A stretch of 64,000 nucleotides of DNA from Ruminococcaceae bacterium Marseille-P2935 (lineage in GTDB: Bacteria > Bacillota > Clostridia > Oscillospirales > Ruminococcaceae), in contig LT629952.1 of NCBI GenBank assembly GCA_900104565.1, positions 496,001-560,000 on the forward strand, given 5' to 3'. The position numbers and the translations under genes are program-made. Positions 61,279-64,000 of this stretch are shown one piece after another (the stretch's first letter is position 1; every line of letters starts with the position of its first letter). The notes beneath the pieces are model-generated. The model was not told where the DNA came from, ran no database searches, and saw only the letters and a list, made by a program, of their open reading frames with translations.

Positions 61279-62532
61279 TTATAAAGGCTGTTTAAATTTG
61301 GGATGTATGGATACCGCATGCTTATTGCCAATTTGAATGTATGCCATTAATGTATTCCAAAATAAGGAATGATCGTAAAATTCATTTCCAAGGGCTTGCT
61401 GAAATTCCTGCGAATAATACTGTTTTAATGCTTTTTCCAGTGTTTTTTCCGAAATGCAGTGGGAGGAATTACATCCGTTTTTTTTCTTCCACCCAGAGCA
61501 CACCCAATAGAATCTGTTATTATTTTGAGAACTTCTTACCATAGGGAAACCACAGTCTTTACAAATTAATAGTTTTTTCCATGGCGGTAAAGGAGGGGTT
61601 ATCCGTATTTTTCTGTGCTTTTGCTTTAAAATTTCAGCCGCCTGTTCAAACTGTTTTAAAGAAATAATTCCTTCATGGGTATCCTGTACAATAACCCACT
61701 GGTTTTCTGGAAGCGCTATTCTTTTATTCAGTTTATAATTAATTTTACGGGTTCTGTTTTGGCAGATATTACCTGCATAGCTGGGGTTAGATAAAATTCG
61801 TTTTACAGTTTCTGCTCTCCAAATTCCTTGTGTTTTACAACCATCAGGATCATGGTATTGCGCCGGTGTGGGTATTTTTTGAGCATTTAATATTCTTGCC
61901 ACCCCGCTTAAAGAACCCAATTCCATATATTTCTGAAAAATCTCCCGAACAATCGGTGCTGTTTTTTTGCATGGTATCAACTGGTTTTTATTATAGGCCG
62001 ATTTTTCATATCCGAAAGGTGCAACAGACCCAATAAAGGCGCCATGTATCCTCTTGGTATCCAGCGCCGAGCGAACTTTTTTCGAAATATCCCGCGCATA
62101 CATGTCGTTAATAACTGCCCGAAACGGGGTCATTTCATCCATTTCTCCCCTGCTTTGCTCTCCTGTATCAATACCGTCATTCACCGCAATAAACCGTACC
62201 TGATGAAGAGGGAAAAAGCGCTCCATATAATATCCGGTTTCTATGTAGTCCCTTCCCAATCGTGACATATCCTTTGTAACGACAGTATCGATCAATCCAT
62301 CCTTAATGTCAGCAATCATTTTTTGAAAAGCCGGACGCTGGAAGTTGGTACCGCTATAGCCGTCATCACAATAGATAATGCCTTCTCCCCAGCCTTTTTT
62401 GGAAATAAAGTCCTCCAGATAACAGCGCTGATTTTGAATGCTCTGGGAATCTCCTTCCTTTTCCTGATCCTCTCTAGACAGCCTGAGATATAATGCAGCT
62501 TTCAACAAAAGGGGTTCAACCCCTTTTCGCAC
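61279..62532 (-). CDS. Serine recombinase (site-specific, large-type), proposed excisase of the dpaA element
   Basis: 417 residues. N-terminal resolvase/invertase domain with AALYLRLSREDQEKEGDSQS (nucleophile Ser19), DDGYSGTNFQRPAFQKMIAD, DTVVTKDMSRLGRDYIETGYY; Recombinase domain (about 160-280; PFGYEKS, GSLSGVARILNAQKIPTP); and a zinc ribbon (CKDCGFPM ... CSGWKKKNGCNSSHC). This is the family of SpoIVCA and the Clostridioides skin recombinase, but about 80-100 residues shorter at the C-terminus, with no long coiled coil. The GTG start (62530-62532) overlaps the end of the 42-residue gene. No promoter of its own is evident, so it should be transcribed from dpaA. It reads away from the att site at 62692. 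Confidence 0.93.
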   Translation of the reverse strand: MRKGVEPLLLKAALYLRLSREDQEKEGDSQSIQNQRCYLEDFISKKGWGEGIIYCDDGYSGTNFQRPAFQKMIADIKDGLIDTVVTKDMSRLGRDYIETGYYMERFFPLHQVRFIAVNDGIDTGEQSRGEMDEMTPFRAVINDMYARDISKKVRSALDTKRIHGAFIGSVAPFGYEKSAYNKNQLIPCKKTAPIVREIFQKYMELGSLSGVARILNAQKIPTPAQYHDPDGCKTQGIWRAETVKRILSNPSYAGNICQNRTRKINYKLNKRIALPENQWVIVQDTHEGIISLKQFEQAAEILKQKHRKIRITPPLPPWKKLLICKDCGFPMVRSSQNNNRFYWVCSGWKKKNGCNSSHCISEKTLEKALKQYYSQEFQQALGNEFYDHSLFWNTLMAYIQIGNKHAVSIHPKFKQPL

Positions 62533-62630
62533 TGCTCACGAAGCAAAGTGAAGAATTCTTTGATTAGTACTTCCATCTGCGGGCCATCAGCGGCGTACTC
62601 AACCTGGACATCGCTTTCGTCATATTTCAT
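62502..62630 (-). CDS. 42-residue protein, translationally coupled between truncated dpaA and the recombinase
   Basis: Starts MKYDESDVQVEYAADGPQME and continues as a short helical, acidic-then-basic peptide ending in NPFC. ATG 62628-62630 has an excellent GGAGGTGATTTCT; the TGA of the truncated dpaA lies inside that ribosome site, five bases before the ATG, so ribosomes finishing truncated DpaA would restart here. It overlaps the recombinase start by 31 bases. Its position and size suit a recombination directionality factor or recombinase partner, but I recognise no family. Too short for usual gene callers. Confidence 0.65.
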   Translation of the reverse strand: MKYDESDVQVEYAADGPQMEVLIKEFFTLLREQCEKGLNPFC

Positions 62631-62635
62631 AGAAA

Positions 62636-63433
62636 TCACCTCCGATCTATAATTATGAAGCTTTTACTATTTTTATCCCAAATCCCACCATCCCCGCCCG
62701 GCTTGGAGGCAAGGTCAATCACCAGGCAGTCTTTTTTTAAACCCGAGAGCACCTTTTCATTCAGAATTACCGCTGGAACTGTATTTATTACCAAATCAAA
62801 TGGTTTTTCACATGTCTCTATTTCTGACATATGTATTGCTTTACAGCCACTTATTTTAATCCATGCCAGGTCGCTGTACTTTCTGGCGGCAACTGTAATT
62901 TTCACTCCTAAACCAGTCAATTGTTTCATTAATACCTTAGAAATTCTGCCATATCCTGTGATCAGGCACTCCAATCCAAATAATGTTGTTGGAAGCTCCT
63001 GCATAGCAATGGCTACTGTTCCCTCCCCGGTAGGAACTGCATTTAATACCGCTAATTCTTCCCGCTTTAGATAGTCGGTTATTTCAATTCCACGTTCAGC
63101 AGCCAATGCCGCAATAGGAGGATCAACCTTTCCTCCAAAAACCTGTGCCTTTGGGTTAATATTGGTAAAACAACGTTTTAATGAAAACTTTTGATCAGAA
63201 AAAAGTGCGTTTACCGTTTCTCCATCTACTGTTATCGGCAAAGGCAAAATAATGACATCATTAGCCTCCAGTGCTTCTTCAATTTGTTTTACCTGGCATA
63301 CCAAATCAGATAATTCCACGTCTTTATCAAACAAAAAACCGGATACGCAGTAACCTTCTTCCGCCAGTCTACCCGCAAGATGGGCCTGACGCAGGTCACC
63401 GCCTATCACCAAAAACTTTTTATTCTGTTTCAT
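62636..63433 (-). CDS. dpaA: Dipicolinate synthase subunit A (SpoVFA), 5' part truncated by the element
   Basis: Codons 1-247 of dpaA followed by 18 element-encoded codons (DGGIWDKNSKSFIIIDRR). NAD(P)-binding N-terminus FLVIGGDLRQAHLAGRLAEEG, LITGYGRISKVLMKQLTGLGVKITVAARK and INTVPAVILNE are family marks; the protein breaks off in LASKPGG, where intact DpaA continues VDF. The oxidoreductase makes dihydrodipicolinate-to-dipicolinate with DpaB in the mother cell. As it stands the product lacks the last 46 residues and should be inactive. ATG 63431-63433; its GGGGG ribosome site is buried in a 14-bp hairpin (63439-63477). Excision fuses it in frame to 46685-46829. Confidence 0.95.
   Translation of the reverse strand: MKQNKKFLVIGGDLRQAHLAGRLAEEGYCVSGFLFDKDVELSDLVCQVKQIEEALEANDVIILPLPITVDGETVNALFSDQKFSLKRCFTNINPKAQVFGGKVDPPIAALAAERGIEITDYLKREELAVLNAVPTGEGTVAIAMQELPTTLFGLECLITGYGRISKVLMKQLTGLGVKITVAARKYSDLAWIKISGCKAIHMSEIETCEKPFDLVINTVPAVILNEKVLSGLKKDCLVIDLASKPGGDGGIWDKNSKSFIIIDRR
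62692..62696. other. Right attachment-site core of the dpaA element
   Basis: CCCCG at the junction of element (left) and dpaA 5' sequence (right). In the restored gene the minus strand reads CTCCAAG-CCGGG-CGGGG-TAGA-CTTTGAG, whose arms are nearly inverted repeats centred on the GG inside the shared pentamer. Confidence 0.8.
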
Positions 63434-63438
63434 GAAAT

Positions 63439-63477
63439 AACCCCCATAGGATTTTTCTTCTACATCCTATGAGGGTT
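63439..63477 (-). promoter_or_regulatory. Hairpin hiding the dpaA ribosome site, with a sigma-K-like -10 in its 5' arm
   Basis: Minus strand AACCCTCATAGGAT pairs over 14 bp with ATCCTATGGGGGTT (one T-G), loop 11 bases; the 3' arm contains the dpaA Shine-Dalgarno. The 5' arm contains CATAGGATG (plus 63463-63471), a fit to the sigma-K -10 CATANNNTR. It may also act as a weak terminator for spoVG. Confidence 0.5.
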
Positions 63478-63490
63478 CTGTTCTTTTCGT

Positions 63491-63802
63491 TCATTCTTGG
63501 CAAGACAATTCCGGCGGCAATTCCGACTCGGCAGACTCCGAATTCTGACGCAGATATTCGTGATATGCTTTCAGGATCCGCTCCTCTAATATTTTTCTGG
63601 CTTCTGGGGTAATTGGATGGGCAATATCGCGAAAAGTGCCGTTGTCATCTTTGCGGCTGGGCATTGCAACAAACAGCCTTTCCGGCCCTTCAATTACTTT
63701 GATGTCATGCACCGCCAGATCATTGTCAATCGTTACGGATACCAGCGCACGCAGCCTGGCATCCTGATAGGTCCGTCTAATTCGAATATCTGTAATGTTC
63801 AT
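63491..63802 (-). CDS. spoVG: Septation/sporulation regulator SpoVG
   Basis: 103-residue RNA/DNA-binding protein, involved in cell division at sporulation and in global regulation. MNITDIRIRRTYQDARLRAL, then VTIDNDLAVHDIKVIEGPERLFVAMPSRKDDNGTFRDIAHPI is the highly conserved SpoVG core (here given in two pieces of the family block). The start at 63800-63802 follows GAAGGAGGCAG. dpaA follows 57 bases downstream on the same strand, an unusual neighbour. AAAGAATAT upstream (minus) resembles a sigma-H -10 but I found no matching -35. Confidence 0.95.
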   Translation of the reverse strand: MNITDIRIRRTYQDARLRALVSVTIDNDLAVHDIKVIEGPERLFVAMPSRKDDNGTFRDIAHPITPEARKILEERILKAYHEYLRQNSESAESELPPELSCQE

Positions 63803-63895
63803 TTCGTACTGCCTCCTTCGGTCACCTATATTCTTTCACCTGGTTTGAGGTTTATTCAGTTTTGCTGAGAATAAAGAAAATATTTTAAAAAGCTG

Positions 63896-63924
63896 TTTAT
63901 TTTAGCGGCCTGATGCAATATAAT
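63896..63924 (+). promoter_or_regulatory. Promoter of the gene starting at 63964
   Basis: TTTATT (63896-63901), 17-base spacer, perfect TATAAT (63919-63924), diverging from spoVG. Confidence 0.65.
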
Positions 63925-63963
63925 AGAATGTGGTAATTCTACCCGTTAGGAGTGTCTGATTTT

Positions 63964-64000
63964 ATGATAGCATTTACCGAAGAATTATTAAAAGATAAAA
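63964..64000 (+). CDS. Start of an unidentified gene (runs off the window)
   Basis: Twelve codons, MIAFTEELLKDK, from ATG 63964, with TAGGAGTG about 9 bases upstream and a good promoter. Too short to identify. Confidence 0.6.
   Translation, partial: MIAFTEELLKDK

Larger units (their letters stand above)
46825..62696. mobile_element. Sporulation intervening element inside dpaA (skin-like, serine-recombinase type, ~15.87 kb)
   Basis: The element divides dpaA after codon 247. Its ends share CCCCG (46825-46829 and 62692-62696); excision between them removes 15,867 bases as a circle and restores the dpaA frame exactly. Beside its right end it encodes a serine recombinase and a 42-residue protein, both reading away from truncated dpaA. 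The rest is a GntR-regulated sugar-type catabolic operon and one small plus-strand gene. No capsid, replication or conjugation gene is present. Architecture parallels the skin element of sigK in Bacillus and Clostridioides and the elements known in spoVFB and spsM; the position in dpaA is the notable point. Confidence 0.92.

Noticed and set aside
61110-61295. 61-codon plus-strand ORF (GTG start with GGGAG upstream)
   Set aside because: No similarity, overlaps the recombinase 3' end in antisense and lacks a promoter; not enough to call a gene.
46685-63433. dpaA fragments as ordinary pseudogene debris
   Set aside because: The breakpoints restore the frame and conserved motif exactly, both coding parts are free of other damage, and a recombinase lies at one end; decay would not give this precision.
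1-64000. CRISPR arrays, tRNA or rRNA genes
   Set aside because: No regularly spaced repeats, cloverleaf-like sequences or conserved rRNA segments were noticed on either strand.

Overview
The window is chromosomal DNA from a spore-forming, Gram-positive anaerobe of the class Clostridia, probably an Oscillospiraceae/Ruminococcaceae-like lineage. The basis is a full set of endospore genes (spoIIGA-sigE-sigG, yqfC-yqfD, ylbJ, dpaA-dpaB, spoVG), three tRNA-sensing T-box leaders, Shine-Dalgarno-rich starts, and gene orders shared with Bacillus and Clostridium (yqfC-yqfD-phoH-ybeY-dgkA-era-yqzL-recO; acpS-nnr-lipoprotein-ndoA). The lineage is an inference from gene content; no rRNA gene is present.

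Layout. 1-3.4 kb: sporulation sigma cluster with a BtpA-like gene between sigE and sigG. 3.5-5.6 kb: leuA behind a leucine T-box. 5.6-11.2 kb: nth, a sugar-isomerase-like protein, a membrane PASTA protein whose kinase domain has lost its catalytic residues, and an acyl-CoA synthetase behind a second leucine T-box. 11.2-15.2 kb: ndoA (mazF-like), a lipoprotein, nnr, acpS and a membrane protein. 15.2-20 kb: phenylalanine T-box, pheS-pheT, an IreB-family gene and an unknown small gene. 20-28.3 kb: mutS2, recO, yqzL, era, dgkA, ybeY, phoH, yqfD and yqfC. 28.4-36.8 kb: ylbJ, a GHL10-amidase cell-wall enzyme, mntP and a four-gene cluster (DUF5685, J-domain, membrane protein, secreted toroid protein). 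36.8-37.9 kb: gene-poor stretch with a decayed IS200-type element. 37.9-46.1 kb: DHHW/MBOAT acylation pair, ispH-S1 fusion, plsC, cmk, a BaiN-like flavoprotein and an RpiR regulator. 46.1-63.8 kb: dipicolinate synthase locus and spoVG.

The main discovery is at the dipicolinate locus. dpaA (spoVFA) is split in two. Its first 247 codons lie at 62,692-63,433 and its last 46 codons at 46,685-46,829, on the same strand. The fragments are separated by about 15.87 kb that carries a serine recombinase. Joining them at the shared pentamer CCCCG/CGGGG restores an in-frame 293-residue DpaA, with the family motif SKPGGVDF recreated exactly at the junction. dpaB follows immediately. This is the architecture of a skin-like sporulation intervening element, here in the gene for dipicolinic acid synthesis. 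The recombinase and a 42-residue protein sit directly downstream of truncated dpaA, translationally coupled to it, so dpaA transcription should trigger excision and excision should remove the recombinase from that promoter.

The cargo is mainly not phage-like. It is a sugar-type catabolic system: a GntR/FadR regulator with two operators flanking a clear promoter, an M24 peptidase-like protein, a zinc dehydrogenase, an Rbs-type ABC transporter, a UPF0261/PEP-hydrolase-like pair, a cupin, a split transketolase and a class II aldolase. The vegetative cell and the spore would keep this pathway; only the terminally differentiating mother cell would lose it.
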